Of a DNA stretch of 64,000 bases, positions 47,529 through 60,285 are shown piece by piece. The stretch lies in assembly GCA_963576565.1 (NCBI GenBank), contig OY755045.1:36910667-36974666 (forward strand). Direction: 5' to 3'. Origin of the DNA: Aspidapion aeneum (lineage: Eukaryota > Arthropoda > Insecta > Coleoptera > Brentidae). Under the pieces are notes generated by a model. It saw only the letters and a program-made list of their open reading frames with translations, was not told where the DNA came from and ran no database searches. A program made the position numbers and the translations under genes. The first letter of the stretch is position 1. Every line of letters begins with the position of its first letter.

Positions 47529-47640
47529 CAGCTTTCAAGCTGCTTACGGAAAAATACTAGAAAAAATCTGTCTATGCCCGCTAAGCCACGAAACATTGTT
47601 GTTTTTTTATTCACGGGTACTGAACTTTACGTTTCTAATG
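47529..47640 (+). repeat. Distal part of the interrupted family B hammerhead unit
   Basis: Resumes with CAGCTTTCAAGCTGCTTACG and continues through CGCTAAGCCACGAAACATTG and TTATTCACGGGTACTGAACT, the same order as at 42178-42290. It ends before the next ribozyme, so the array stops here. Confidence 0.8.
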
Positions 47641-48039
47641 AATCTATGCCAAATTTCCTCTTGAGATCCCCCGTCGCCCATACCCTACATATAATAACAA
47701 AACTTTCTTAAACCTAATTCCTCAATCACTATAGACCCAGCTTAAGCAATTTAATTCGAAGCATTAATAAGTTATAGTCATCAAATCCTCATACCTAAAA
47801 AACCTTATCAAAGAAGATTCCATTCCAGTCAAACTTACAGCTGGTAAAAAAGAAAGCTCCTCTAACAAAAAATGAAGACTATTAAAAAGACCCTTAAGTA
47901 ATCCGGAGAAATCTCTTCCATACAATGGAGACTAGCGTTCATGTAGCGACTATAGACTTCTCAGTTAGGTGCACTTCCAGATCGATACCCAATGCCTGTC
48001 ACAAAAGACGTTACAAAGGCCACAAGAAATACAGTCCTC

Positions 48040-48800
48040 GACCATGAAAAAATTAGGTGATATCCCAAGGCCTATTTTAACATTGGCTCTTATAGCAGGA
48101 TCGTGGTTTTTTTGTGATATTTTCAAAATGCCACTATAGATTTTATTGAAATTTCATTTAAATATTCCCCGACACTATCCCGATATTTCACCAAACTTAT
48201 TAAAGGATGAAGAGTAATAATTAAAATATTAAGATTTAGCCCTAGACATGTGCTGTAAAATCATCTTTCCTTTTCAGGTGTAAACATCGCCTTCAGGAAA
48301 CCAGCCAACCAATCTACTACATCAAGAGGAGGTAGCGCACTAAATGCCAACGATGGAGAAAGAAGTACAGATCACGACACAAAAAAGTGCTCAGAAACTC
48401 TTAAAGAAGCCAGTCCTTGGTGGCAAGTCGATTTACTAAGGTACAATACCATCGTTTGTATTCTTAAAGTTGACCTTATTATATTTTGGGCCTCTCTGCC
48501 ACCATAATTTTTTTTTAAAATGACACCTGTTATTGGTTTATTTAGTCTTAGGTTGAGTCAAGGCCCACAAAAAAATACAGGCCACGACCCTGAAAAAATC
48601 AGCTGTTCTCCGGGGGCTGACTTTTACATTGGGTCTTATGGGAGGTCAGACGTTTTTTTATGATATTTTCAAAATGGTACTACAGATTTCCGCGAAATTT
48701 CAGTGAAATATTTTCGGACACCATCCCGATATTCCACCAAACTTTTGTAAGGATGCAAGATGATGAAAATATTAAAATCTTCAAGATTTAGCATTTATTT
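48040..48800. repeat. Paired direct repeats flanking the FTP exon
   Basis: A ~230-bp unit occurs at about 48040-48260 and 48553-48800. Shared strings are TGATATTTTCAAAATG, CACCATCCCGATATTCCACC (CACTATCCCGATATTTCACC in the first) and AAGATTTAGC. The exon at 48278-48440 lies exactly between them. The copies are ~80 percent similar by eye. Confidence 0.75.
48278..48440 (+). CDS. Exon: FTP/fucolectin domain, part 1
   Basis: A 163-nt exon, acceptor TTTTCAG, donor GTACAA, entering with two bases and leaving with two. It encodes VNIAFRKPANQSTTSRGG, then ALNANDGERSTD, then KEASPWWQVDLL. These are the opening motifs of the fucolectin/tachylectin-4/pentraxin-1 (FTP, F5/8C-like) fold: an NxAxxKPAxQSS start, an NAxDGxxxxD calcium loop and an ExxPWWxVDL strand. 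The exon is flanked on both sides by copies of one ~230-bp repeat (about 48040-48260 and 48553-48800). The donor GTACAA is weaker than those of the other exons. Confidence 0.9.
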
Positions 48801-49502
48801 TGAATTTAAATTACCCGCCATGTACCGCATGCTAACTGTTATATTTGACATGTATTTGACTTTGTCATCTGTGTTTGTCACATTCGCTTCTGCTTTAAAT
48901 TTCATTTTAGTGTGAGCTAATGAAGCGGCTCTGAAAAATTAAGGATCACTATACATTTAAAAAAAATGTTCTGCAAGAATGTAGTAAAAATAATCTCAAA
49001 ATCGGCTTTATTTTTAAAAAAATCAAATATTCGTGAACCGTCATTCCAACTTTAATATTTTAAAGACAATCAGCTGTGTCGTAACGTGACCATCAAAAAA
49101 AAATCAGCCCCGGATGTGACGTCAACAAAGTGGAGGATCGTGGCCCGTCCGTTTTAATAGCCCTGGTTGAGTCTTAGGCTCCATTACCCTACTTTGTCCT
49201 GTATTATTCTGACGTATAACGACAGATGTCATGTAATATTTATGAGTCTAATTTAACCTTTGCAGGCACAATGTCTATTTGCGTTATTATTTTTATTCTT
49301 TATTTATCTGTCAAAAGCCTGTATTGTGTTCTGTAGGAAAAGTTAATTAAAAAGTTCCGAACACAGCTAGGGAAAAACTGAAAAATCAATAACAGTTAAA
49401 AAGGCATAAAAATAGAGGATTAGGTCTGAGTACGGTGACTGTTTCTTTTTTTAAAGAATTACACAGGACATTAATGACTTTTGGTTATTTGGTGAACACT
49501 GT

Positions 49503-49656
49503 CATGGACACCCCCAAGCCTTAGATTTTCTTAGATATTTTCCACATATTTCATGAAAAAACACGAAGAATATCTTAAAATTCAACACTGTGAGTCTTCG
49601 GCCCCCCCAAGAGGCCTCGACCCCCCCCCCAAGACAAATTCCTGGGTGCGCCACTG
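49503..49656. mobile_element. hAT-type MITE (family B)
   Basis: 154 bp, ends CATGGACACCCCCAAG and CTGGGTGCGCCACTG, with the perfect 8-bp target duplication AACACTGT (49495-49502, 49657-49664). Confidence 0.9.
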
Positions 49657-49664
49657 AACACTGT

Positions 49665-50888
49665 GTTAAAAGTTCAAACCAGGTAATTGCGGATGCCACA
49701 ATTATTTAATATAAAATTTAGAATGTTTCTTATTAAAATAAGACTTGAAATTTGAATTTTGATTAAAATAATTAAAAATGTAGCAATAAAACAATATGAA
49801 TGTATTATTCCCTTAAGCATGCGCACGGAAAGGGGGAGCAAGAAGGAACGCCCCCTTAACATAACGAGTTGGTAAACAAACCGGACAAAATGTTTTTCGT
49901 TATAACTTCCGAACTATAGCACCGATTATTTTACTTATAAATGAAATTTTGCTGAATCGATTTTTTCCAAAATATTTTGGGCTTTTTTAATTTATAAAAA
50001 ACCTCCCTCTTCATCACGCGCAACAGGTTATTAATTATTAAAACCTCTTTGATCAGTCGTTTCCGAAATATTAGTTTTTGTTTCAACCTTTGTCTTACAG
50101 ATTATACAATAATTGTCTTGCCAAGTCCCTTTGCATTCATTTTGTCGTAAATTCATTTTAACTGAATCAATTTTAAGAACATAAAAAGCATCATGATGAA
50201 GATCGATTCCTCTTTGGATATAACTATTGAAATTTTCCGCTTTCTGGAAATCCAATTTAGTGTACTAAATCAAATTGGACGCTCTATATAAGATCGCTTT
50301 TTCTTATGTTGTAAAATTTTTAAAACATTTTTAGAATTTTCGTAAATGATCTAGGTCCACTTCATGTAGTCATGAAAATAGTTTGAGTAGTTTTCGAGAT
50401 ATTAGTGTTTGTTTTAACGATTGTTTCTTTGTATTTTATGATGCTTTTTATTTCATTGAAATTAATTTATGAGAATATGACAATGGTTGAAACAAAAGGT
50501 TTTATTTCGGGAACCACCAAACTTATTTCAATGATCGTTACCTTGTGAGGCATTGCTGACATCAAGCTTTTCTCTCTTCTTTAAGAATCAAGTTTAGTTC
50601 TGTCCGCAATCTTGGATTTTTGGGTGATAGACAAAAAATTAAGTTTGTCCTACTAAAATCAGTAGTATAGTTCTAAAGATATATCGAAAAATATTTATTC
50701 ATTTGGCTCACCCGGTATACCCACGAGTACCTCTTTTTAAAACTGGCAATGAAACCTTTTTTTTGATTATTGGGTTTTCGACTTTTGTAATTTGGACTAT
50801 GTTATGCATCGCCCCCCGAATCCAACATGCTGCGCACGCCTCTTCTTATTCCAGAATTATTTCAGTAATTTTTTAATAATTTATACAG
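49665..50888. other. Intron 2, unassigned
   Basis: AT-rich intron DNA up to the acceptor at 50888. No further exon or element is recognised. The short minus-strand frame at 50031-50255 has no known domain. Confidence 0.4.
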
Positions 50889-51031
50889 GCCGTATGCAGT
50901 AAAAGTTGTCAGATTAACGACAAGGGGTTGCTGCGGGCATCAACCCTTACAGGACCTAGAAATAAGGGTGGGAAACAGCAGTACTGATTTACAAAGGAAT
51001 CCACTGTGTGCTTGGTTTCCTGGAACTATTG
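50889..51031 (+). CDS. Exon: FTP/fucolectin domain, part 2
   Basis: A 143-nt exon, acceptor TTATACAG, donor GTAAGT. Its first base completes an arginine codon from the previous exon. It reads PYAVKVVRLTTRGCCGH, then LQDLEIRVGNSS, then NPLCAWFPGTI. It covers the central strands and the vicinal cysteine pair of the FTP fold. In the eel fucolectin the stretch around this pair (R-G-D-C-C-G-E-R) supplies two fucose-binding arginines. Here the aligned positions are T, G and Q (TRGCCGHQ), so canonical fucose binding is doubtful. Confidence 0.9.
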
Positions 51032-51218
51032 GTAAGTCAAAGAATAATATTATTTAAACTTAAACATTTAGTAAAATAGTATCTGTAATTTGTAATAAAA
51101 CAACCTGGCTATAATTTGACATTATTAGTTCCTCTTGCTTACAGTAGACTTTTTTGCGAAGTTGAACAAATTTTACATCAAAAGGTTTTGGGAAAATAGC
51201 TCCAAGCTTTAAATGTAA

Positions 51219-51453
51219 AGCCGCGCACTTCTTAGTAAGCGAACGCTGTAAGCGCGCCGTTACAGTAACTGATAGAGTATCAGATACAGTATATCCGTTA
51301 CTCTTTGTTTGAAACCCATAGACAGTGGTTGAGTAGAAACAAAATGTCGGACTTTTATTATTGTCTTTTCGGTTAGTAAGTATCTGTAACCGTTTTCAAG
51401 TGTTTATATCCGTTACTGTAACGGCTTGCTTGCTAATGTGTACGCCGCTTAAA
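51219..51453. mobile_element. MITE in intron 3
   Basis: Inverted ends AAGCCGCGCACTTCTTAGTA and AATGTGTACGCCGCTT, continuing through CGTTACAGTAACTGATA and TATCCGTTACTGTAACG. It makes up about half of the 486-bp intron. The superfamily is not clear. Confidence 0.65.
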
Positions 51454-51517
51454 ATATGGACTTTTTCGTTAAGCTATAAAAGCAATTCTAGCTCATAATT
51501 TTGATTATTATTTATAG

Positions 51518-51640
51518 ATGAAGGATCCACAAAAACCTTTACTTGTGCCAGGCAGCTGATTGGACAGTACGTTTTTATTCAACTTGTTGGAGTTGAAGGG
51601 TCCCTCTCCTTATGTGAAGTTGAAGTATTTACCACAGACG
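51518..51640 (+). CDS. Exon: FTP/fucolectin domain, part 3
   Basis: A 123-nt exon, acceptor TTTATAG, donor GTAAGT. It reads EGSTKTFTCARQLIGQYVFI, then QLVGVEGSLSLCEVEVFTTD. It supplies the last strands of the FTP domain, including the highly typical SLSLCEVEVF ending. The two cysteines (FTCARQL and LCEVEV) would pair with others in the domain. The intron before it is only 486 bp and holds a ~235-bp MITE. The last codon is split with the C-type lectin exon 9 kb downstream. Confidence 0.92.
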
Positions 51641-52312
51641 GTAAGTTTGTTTTCTATTCATTTCGGGTAACAAACAAATTTAGCTAATTAAATAAATTTT
51701 GAAAATAATATTTTAATTTTGCTAATTTTGTCACCAAGCCTGCGTCTTCTGGAGACGCCAGGCTTCATGATGCAGTGACCCTAGTGTAAGAAACTAACCA
51801 ATAAAATAACTAAATCTTGACCCCTACCCTATTTATTTCTGGGCATGAATTCTTGAAATGGGGAGAGGAGAACAAGTTTCATATATCTTACCACATCATC
51901 GTCAGGGCCAATCTAGATGCAAAAATCAAGCCAGTTCGCGTGCCACTTTCCCCGATATTGAGGAACTACTCGTTTTTACTCTTTTCAAGAATTCATACAC
52001 TGTTTTGTTTTTGAAGGATTTTATGTAACATCAAAAACTGATAATGTTTACGATTCGTCGCACAACAAAATTTATTCTCCTTAATTAATACGTTTTAATG
52101 TTTTAAATATCATAATTAAAATGCAAACAAAATCAACAAGAGAAAGCCAGTTTTTGTACACAACATAGGAAGGAACTTGCGGACGTATTTTTGCAGTTTG
52201 TAACACGATAATGATAGATATTAAGATTCAAGATTAAGAAGTATTTTGTCGACTAAGAAATTGTATCAATTAAAATTATATTCTTGTGAATTAACTTTAA
52301 TTATATTATACA

Positions 52313-53130
52313 GGGTGATTCCTATCTATCTATCTATCTATCTATTTAGCCTTCTTCGATCCATCTTTGGACATAGGGCTCCCCCAGTATCTTCAATTCT
52401 TCTCTGTCTGTCGCCGTGTTCATCAATCTAGTCCCCGCATGTTTTTTCAAATCATCCGCCCATCTCATTTGGGACCTTCCGCTACTTCTTTTATTTTCCC
52501 AAGGTCTCCAATCTACAATACATTTGTTTCATCGATTGTCTTTTTGTCTGATATTATGACCGGCAAATTTCCATTTTAATTTTGCTACCTCTCCTCTGAC
52601 ATCCCTTACTTTTGTTTTATTTCTTATCCATTCATTCGTTTTTCTATCTTTAGCTTTACATGTAACATTTGTCTTTTCATTAATCTTTGGGTGTTTGTTA
52701 CGTTATTACATCGTTTTATGTAAGTGTCCAGGTCTGGGATCCATATGTGAGTACAGGAAGGATACATTGGTTATACACTTTTGTTTTGAAGTATTGAGGA
52801 TATATATATTTTTTTAATTTAGCTTAATTTACCGAATGGTGCCCAGGCCAATCTTACTCGTCTCTTGATTTCAGCCGTTTGATTTTCTATTTTTAATTTA
52901 ATAATTTGTCCCAGATATATATATATATATTCCTCCACTTGTTCTATTTTTTCTTGGTTTAGTCTGATTATGATATCTTCATCTGGGTTTTTTATGAGTT
53001 TAGTTTTAGTGTAGTTTACACTCGAGCCTATATTTTTAGATGATGTATAACCTTTCTTCCAGCATTTTTATCAGTTCTTCCTTCTTACCTGTTACTAAGG
53101 CCATATTGTCCGCTTACTTTAATGCTTATT
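52313..53130 (-). pseudogene. RTE-like LINE fragment
   Basis: The reverse complement matches the family at 1-535 and 59588-60285: it includes the segment for NIRQKDNRW, CIVDWRPWENKRSSGRSQMR and the end WIEEG, then a (TAGA)n tail (52320-52346 on + as CTAT repeats). RT parts run to about 53130. Frameshifted and dead. It lies in intron 4, antisense to the host gene. Confidence 0.8.
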
Positions 53131-53499
53131 CTTCTACGGGGATTCCAACTTATTTAAAAAAAAAACCTATTTCTTGAATCATGTTTCAATTTTGTCTAAT
53201 TAACTAAAGTAGCTAAAGGTCTCGTTCACGAAATGCTAGGATAATAACATATTTTTCACACTTTAGGGGCGAAATAAAGGGGAGATATTAGCCCCTCCAA
53301 ACTAAATAAGACATATTTATTAGGGGCTAACTCCCTAGGACTGTAAAAATTTCTGACTACGGCTCTTTTGAAAGGAGCCAAAGCTTTTTCATTACGTATA
53401 ATTTTTTCCGATTTTTTTTTCGTTTTTTTTTCTTTAAATTATTTTATTTTTCTAAAATTATCGCTTGTATCATAATTTGTTTTTCGTTTTTACCAAATA

Positions 53500-54480
53500 T
53501 TTTTTCTGGGACACCATATTTTCCAAGAAACCTATAGCAAATTTTTTTTACATCTACAGAAAAATATTCACGGTGCGATTTTGACCGAAAATGACTTAAA
53601 TTTGTGCAAGCAGAGCAATTTTTTTGATATTGAAGATATATTCATCTGCGGTGCAATTTATTTTTTTAAATTTTTTTTTAAAGTTTCTAGAGTCGCGATT
53701 TTTCGTATAAAACATTATTTTTCAAAAATGTTTGCCTGTGGCGCACTGTTATTCGATTTTCCAGTAGCTTTTTTATATTGCTAAAATTTTCTTAGTACAT
53801 ACATTTTTTAGAATTTGACTTTTTATATTGCACTATTTTTACCTTCCTAGCCCGTGTAGCAATAGCTAGAGAAGGTATTATTTTCGAGGAAATTTTTTTT
53901 TGAGATAACGCCGAAAATGTGTTTTTTGGGTGTATTTTGTGTGTGTATTTTTCATAAAATTTTCAGGTAAAATAGTGCTCGACAATCTCACGAGCTGACT
54001 AGATTTTGGTCAAAATCCATTAATGCCAATGACAGTTTTTTGACAACTAAAAACTTTAAAAAATGCTAACTTTTAACCGGAGCATTGTATCAATATACAG
54101 TTCGGATTATGGTGGAATACATTTTGCTCAATAATTTGCATTGTAACCAAAAACTTCGTGAGAGCTTTAGTTTCTGAGATATTTACAAAAACTATTTTCA
54201 AGGCCGATATATTATAGCCGAGCTAGGAAGGTATCAGATCCGTCATGGATCCATTTATTTTCTACATTTTTTCGTCGCGATTGTTTTAAAGAGGACATGA
54301 TTTTTTACAAATTTTTGCTACGGCGGACTTTTTTTCATATTTTCGTCTGCGAAGCCAATTCTTCAGAACAAACTTAATTTTTCTAAAACTCTCACCTTTA
54401 ACATTTTATTTTTTTACAAATTTTTTTATCACAATTGTCCTTTATTCTGTTATGTTTTAAGGCATTTCACACCCTCTCCT
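53500..54480. repeat. Unclassified repeat, related to 12880-13260
   Basis: Recurring phrases such as AAATGTTTGCCTGTGGCGC and CAGTAGCTTTTTTATATTGC match those in the hAT interior at 12880-13260, with ~60-100-bp spacing. A copy of the ACCTTCCTAGCC repeat (53838-54262) is inserted in it. Confidence 0.55.
53838..54262. repeat. ACCTTCCTAGCC-family repeat, second copy
   Basis: Begins ACCTTCCTAGCCCGTGTAGC and ends GAGCTAGGAAGGTATCAG, as at 20572-21070, with a ~70-bp internal deletion relative to that copy. Confidence 0.65.
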
Positions 54481-55617
<1,137 letters not shown>

Positions 55618-56227
55618 TCATTGTTTGTAGCATGTCTGGAAGTACAGTAGAATTTTGATATCTATATTTGAGTAAGTGAGTGGCAATTTCAACGTTTTTT
55701 GAAATTTCGTAACTACTTTACTACTTTATGGAAGTCCATGAAACTTGAAAGGGTTGTTAACTTTTCGTAAATCTACGACTGTACAAAGTTTGGGTTTCAT
55801 AGCTCATTCCGAAGTAGAGTTTTAAATAGGTCAAATATGGATTGAAATGTTTCAAGAAAAGATGGCAAAACTTGGCGAGGCACTGCCGTGATCCCCGATT
55901 AAAGTTTCCATATAGTTTTAGAAGGATAAATGTACCATAACATTCATTCATTAAGACGTTTATTGATTGGACCCAGTTAAAATTTTAAAATTAGTTATCG
56001 AATAGAAATACTAATTAATAAGAAAGACGCGTAATATGGCTACTTATCGTAATTCCACTGTCGCTTTCTATGAAACGATGCAACTTTCCTTTTAAGTTTG
56101 CAATTAAATTACTTCTTACACGTTTTTATACGGCGAAACCATGTTTAAACTATTACATTGTTCATTAGGTGATTGCTTTATAAAAAACAATCACTGCAAA
56201 TTATAACAACCCGAGCATATAGTGGTA

Positions 56228-56640
56228 GCGTGTCCCATTTTCGGTTATTATAAAAGATATATAGAGACCTGGGGATTTCACAATATTATCCTCAAATTTT
56301 GAGACAAATTTTTGGTTTGTCAAGTCGGATTCGAGATTTCAGAAAATTAATAAATTCAAAAACGGATCTGGATTTTTTTTACAATTTCTTGCTTCACATT
56401 GGGTGATGTGACATTATGTGTATTAACTTTCTGTAGAGAAGTTTTAGCAGAACTAAAATATCTGCACCAGGTGAATTTTTATAATTCCGAATTTTTAAAT
56501 TTTCCCTTAGGGCTAGTAAAAAGTTTTTGCAATATCTTTTCTTGACTCAAAATTTGAGGACAGTAATGTGGAACTCCCAGGCTATATCTTTAATAATAAC
56601 TGAATTTCCCATTTAGTACTATAAAAAATGGGACACTCTG
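56228..56640. mobile_element. Mariner-type MITE (CAGCGTGTCCCATTTT family)
   Basis: The ends are GCGTGTCCCATTTTCGG and AAAAAATGGGACACTCTG, with inner inverted similarity (TATCCTCAAATTTTGAG against CTCAAAATTTGAGGACAG). A TA flanks both sides. Its right TA (56641-56642) is also the left TA of the next element. Confidence 0.8.
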
Positions 56641-56642
56641 TA

Positions 56643-57360
56643 CAGCGTGTTCCATTTTCGATGGGATTAAATGGAAAACTCGGTTATTAATAAAGATAGC
56701 GATCTTACTTACTGGGTTCATGGGCGCACCCAGTGGGGGGATGGGTCTTAGATTTTTTTACATATCTTCTACATATTTCATGATAAAACACAAAAAATAG
56801 CTTAAAATTTGACATCATGAGGCTTTGGGCCCCCCCCAAGAGGCCTCGCCCCCCCCTAAAACACATTCCTGGGTGCGCCACTGCTGGGTTCTTTTATGAG
56901 CTCAAAAATGATTATATCAAAAATCCGGTAGTTTTTATTTGTGAAAATATCGTAATTTCAACAATCCTTTATATCTTGCTTCTTTTATAAGGTATTTATT
57001 TCATTTCTATAAAAAGAGATTCACGGCAACTTATTTTGAGGCACGGAACATAAAAAAAACGTGTAATTTCCGTGTTTTGAGGAAAAAAATTACACTGCCA
57101 AATTTTTGACGGAATGGCATTTTTGTCATACGGCATTTAAAATAAACAAGTTAAATACGGACCTTGATTTTTTTTAAACTAAAAATTGCTGTTAATTGGT
57201 AATTATGCCAAAATAAAAGGCTTTGTTTTTTGACATTTAAAAAAATAATTTTCCGTTTTTTAATAAAGGATATCAACAAAAACATTCAACTAAGAATTTC
57301 TTTGGATATCAAAAACAAAACCATTTCTTTTGTAAAAAAAGGTTGGTCTAATTTTTTTTT
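56643..57360. mobile_element. Left part of a second CAGCGTGTTCC element
   Basis: Starts CAGCGTGTTCCATTTTCGAT, identical to the left end at 42681 after the first bases, and shares interior text with it (GAGCTCAAAAATG, AAAAATC). It is interrupted by a hAT MITE at 56720-56883. The right end was not found. Confidence 0.65.
56720..56883. mobile_element. hAT-type MITE (family B)
   Basis: The ends are ATGGGCGCACCCAGTGGG and TCCTGGGTGCGCCACTG, with an 8-bp duplication CTGGGTTC (56712-56719, 56884-56891). Confidence 0.88.
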
Positions 57361-57413
57361 ACAAAATATTATTATTATTTACTAGCGCGTTGTCTGAAAG
57401 TTGATTGAAGCTA

Positions 57414-57598
57414 CAGTCGAACCTCCCTAACTCGAACCTCTATAACTCGAACCCCTCTATAACACGAACCTTTGAAGCGGTCCCTGCATTTTTTACATGT
57501 ATTTTAACCTATGTAATTCGAGTTTCTATAACTCGAACTCTCCATAACTCGAACTGTTTTGGTTGTCCCTTCAGGTTCGAGTTATAGAGGTTCGACTG
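57414..57598. mobile_element. Pogo/Tigger-type MITE
   Basis: 185 bp. The ends are CAGTCGAACCTCCCTAACTC and GAGTTATAGAGGTTCGACTG, with TA at both sides (57412-57413, 57599-57600). The CAGTCGAACC start and repeated (T)AACTCGAAC are hallmarks of pogo-type (Tigger) elements. Confidence 0.88.
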
Positions 57599-57719
57599 TA
57601 TATGATATTTGATTTGAAAATGTGTCCATTTGCGAAAAATGCTTTCGAAAGCAACTCTCTAGAATGGACACGGCGCCGGCGCACCCTTGAAGTTGATCTT
57701 TTACCTTTACCTGCAATAC

Positions 57720-58170
57720 CCGTGAATTATGTATTACTTATTATATACAGGCTTTTTTGGGTAAATGTACGTTTTTGGAAAAACTCCTGAACCCATTGAT
57801 TTGTGTACCACCTTCGAGATAAAAACTTGACCTTTACATTTTGAATGAGGAAAGTGGGTCTAGTGATACCTTGTTTTGAAGAGCTCTATACAACCGTGTA
57901 AAAATTTCAAAAATCTATTGAATATTTTTGAGATATTTGCCTTTAAATTTTCAAAGTTAACATGGACTGATAAAATAAAAATTAAATCATAGAAATATAA
58001 AATTTTGGTTTAATTTTTAATATATATAATCCATGTTAAATTTGAAAATTTAAAGGCAAATATCTCAAAATTTAACTGATAGGTTTTTAAAATTTTTACA
58101 GAGTTGTAAAGACATACACCAGACCTTTAAAACAATGTATCACTCAATCAACTTTCCCATATTGAAAATA
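57720..58170. repeat. Large imperfect palindrome
   Basis: Arms such as GATATTTGCCTTTAAATTTT (near 57941) and AAAATTTAAAGGCAAATATC (near 58048) face each other, and similarity extends outward through GGTTTTTAAAATTTTTACA-type sequence. It resembles the arms of mariner MITEs whose tips are lost. Confidence 0.6.
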
Positions 58171-58789
58171 TAGAGATAAAGAAAATAACCCTAAATTATT
58201 TATATCCTTTTTTGAATTTTATCATATTCTACATACTTAGTTTTCACAAATTTTTAGTAGTTTGGGTACAAATTAAGAAAAATATTTCATTGTTTGTGGT
58301 TTGCATATTGCAGAGCAAAAACTTTTGATAAATAATAAAATAAAGGACCAAAATTTGTTGCACAAATCACGTCTGTATAAAAACACAATGATTTATTATT
58401 GTTTGAGTGTAATTATTTAATCAATTTGTCAACTATTTAGTAAAAAAAAAAGAGTTTTCTTAGTTACTTTTATTTGTTTATTGTAGCGTTAAATTAAACC
58501 AATTGTTTTTTAACACGCAAAGTATAATAATAAACCAATTTATTTAACACCGAAGCTTAGTTCTTTGGGCAAAAAAACAATCAAACAATTGCTGCTAGAA
58601 ACCACAATCTACTTAATTTAAAGTTCTTCGCCCCTAAGTGAAATAAATAAAAACGCAAAAGGTTTCAAATATATTTACGTTCAAATACATTAACTTAAAT
58701 GATCTACATGCTTTATTAATGATTAGTTTTTAAGTTATTTTTTTTATTAATGGTAATCGTAGTAGTACGAAGGAGGAGACCTGAGGCCT

Positions 58790-60285
58790 GGCAATCCGAC
58801 CTTAAAGCGCAAGCTATTTGGCTCCCCATCCTATCCTATTTGATAAAATTGCCGTTCTCCTAAGGAAACTAAAAATATCTGACCACTTTAGGGACTTTAA
58901 TTTCTTTACCCACAAAGAACATAATCTCAGAGCTACAACCTGAAATAAGCAAAGCGGAATTAAAGAGAGCAATAAAGAAAATGAAAAATAACAAATCACC
59001 TGGAAAAGACCGAGTAACGGCAGAAATGCTCAAGTAACGCTGTAGTTAATACCCTCCATATTCTTCTGAATAAAATACTAAAAGAAAAAATAATCCCAAA
59101 CAAAAAACTATCGACCTATAAAATTCCTCAATAATAATAATAAATAAATATTTATTTCCCAAAATAAGTATTTTTACATAAATGTGATCCAGTCATTAAT
59201 TATTTTCTGTCTACAAGAATCTTGGAAAATAAATAATACTGCCACTGAAGTTGCTAAGTGCGACTTCAAAAAAGCTTTCGATAGCATTGAGCACTGTCCA
59301 GTAAAAACATCTTTAATTAATAGCCGAAAAGTTCACAGATACACAGACATAATAGCCAATATATATATAGCGAGACAACAACATTAATCAAAATCCACAA
59401 AGGAACCAAGTCAACCCGCCTAAGAAGAGCGCCAACCAGGGTGCCACAATATCCCGTAAACTATTTAACCAGGCACTATATGTTTTTAAAAACTTAGATT
59501 GGGACGAAATAGGCATCAAAATAAGCGGACAATACTTGAACCACCTAAGATATGCTAATGATATCGCTGATAAAAATGCTGAAAGAACTGGATACAGCAG
59601 CTAAAAATATAGGCTTGATTATAAACTACACTAAAACTAGAATCATAACTAACACAAAAGAAGATATCATGATCAGAATAAACCAAAAGAAGATAGAATA
59701 AGTATAGGAATATATATAACTGGGACAAATTATTAAACTAAAATAAGAAAACCAAACAGTTGAAATCAAGAGACGAGTAAGATTGGCCTGGTCAGCATTC
59801 GGTGAATTAAATTAAGCTACATATTAAAAAATATCCTCAGTAACTCAAAACGAATGTGTATAACCAATGTATCTTTCCTGTACTTACCTATGGATCCCAG
59901 ACCTGGATACTTACAAAATCAAACATGGATCAATGGAAAGACACATGTTACATATAAAGCTAACAGATAGAAAAAGTAATGAATGGATAAGAAATAAAAC
60001 AAAAGTAAGAGATGTCAAAGGAGAAGTAGTAAAATTAAAATGGAAATTTGGCGGCCATAATATCAGACAAAAAGACGATCGATGGGAAAAATGTATTGTA
60101 AACTGGAGACCTTGGGAAAATAAAAGAAGTAAAGGAAAACCCCAAATCAGATGAGATGAGGTGGACGATTTGAAGAAACACGCGGGAACTAGATGAATGG
60201 ACACGGCGACAGACAAAAAAGAGGGGAAGATATTGGGGGACGCCTATGTCCAAAGATGGATTGAAGAAGGCTAAATAGATAGAGA
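58790..60285 (+). pseudogene. RTE-like LINE, RT and C-terminus, broken
   Basis: In order on the + strand: LQPEISKAELKRAIKKMKNN then KSPGKDRVTAEMLK (start of RT) near 58930-59035; CDFKKAFDSIEHC (motif A) at 59260; LNHLRYANDIAD (degenerate ADD motif) at 59530; and the C-terminal GGHNIRQKDDRWEKCIVNWR to about 60150. Stops and shifts, including an AT-rich interruption at 59130-59190, make it inactive. It ends with AGATAGAGAT after the stop. Same family as 1-535 and 52313-53130. It lies in intron 4 of the lectin gene, same sense. Confidence 0.85.

Noticed and set aside
42677..47530. TGTACA as a 6-bp target duplication of the element at 42681
   Set aside because: TGTACA stands at both ends, but the simpler reading is a TA duplication: the ends then become CA(C/G)CGTGT on both sides and the joined flanks still match the intact sibling repeat. 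The neighbouring element at 56228 lacks TGTACA on its left.
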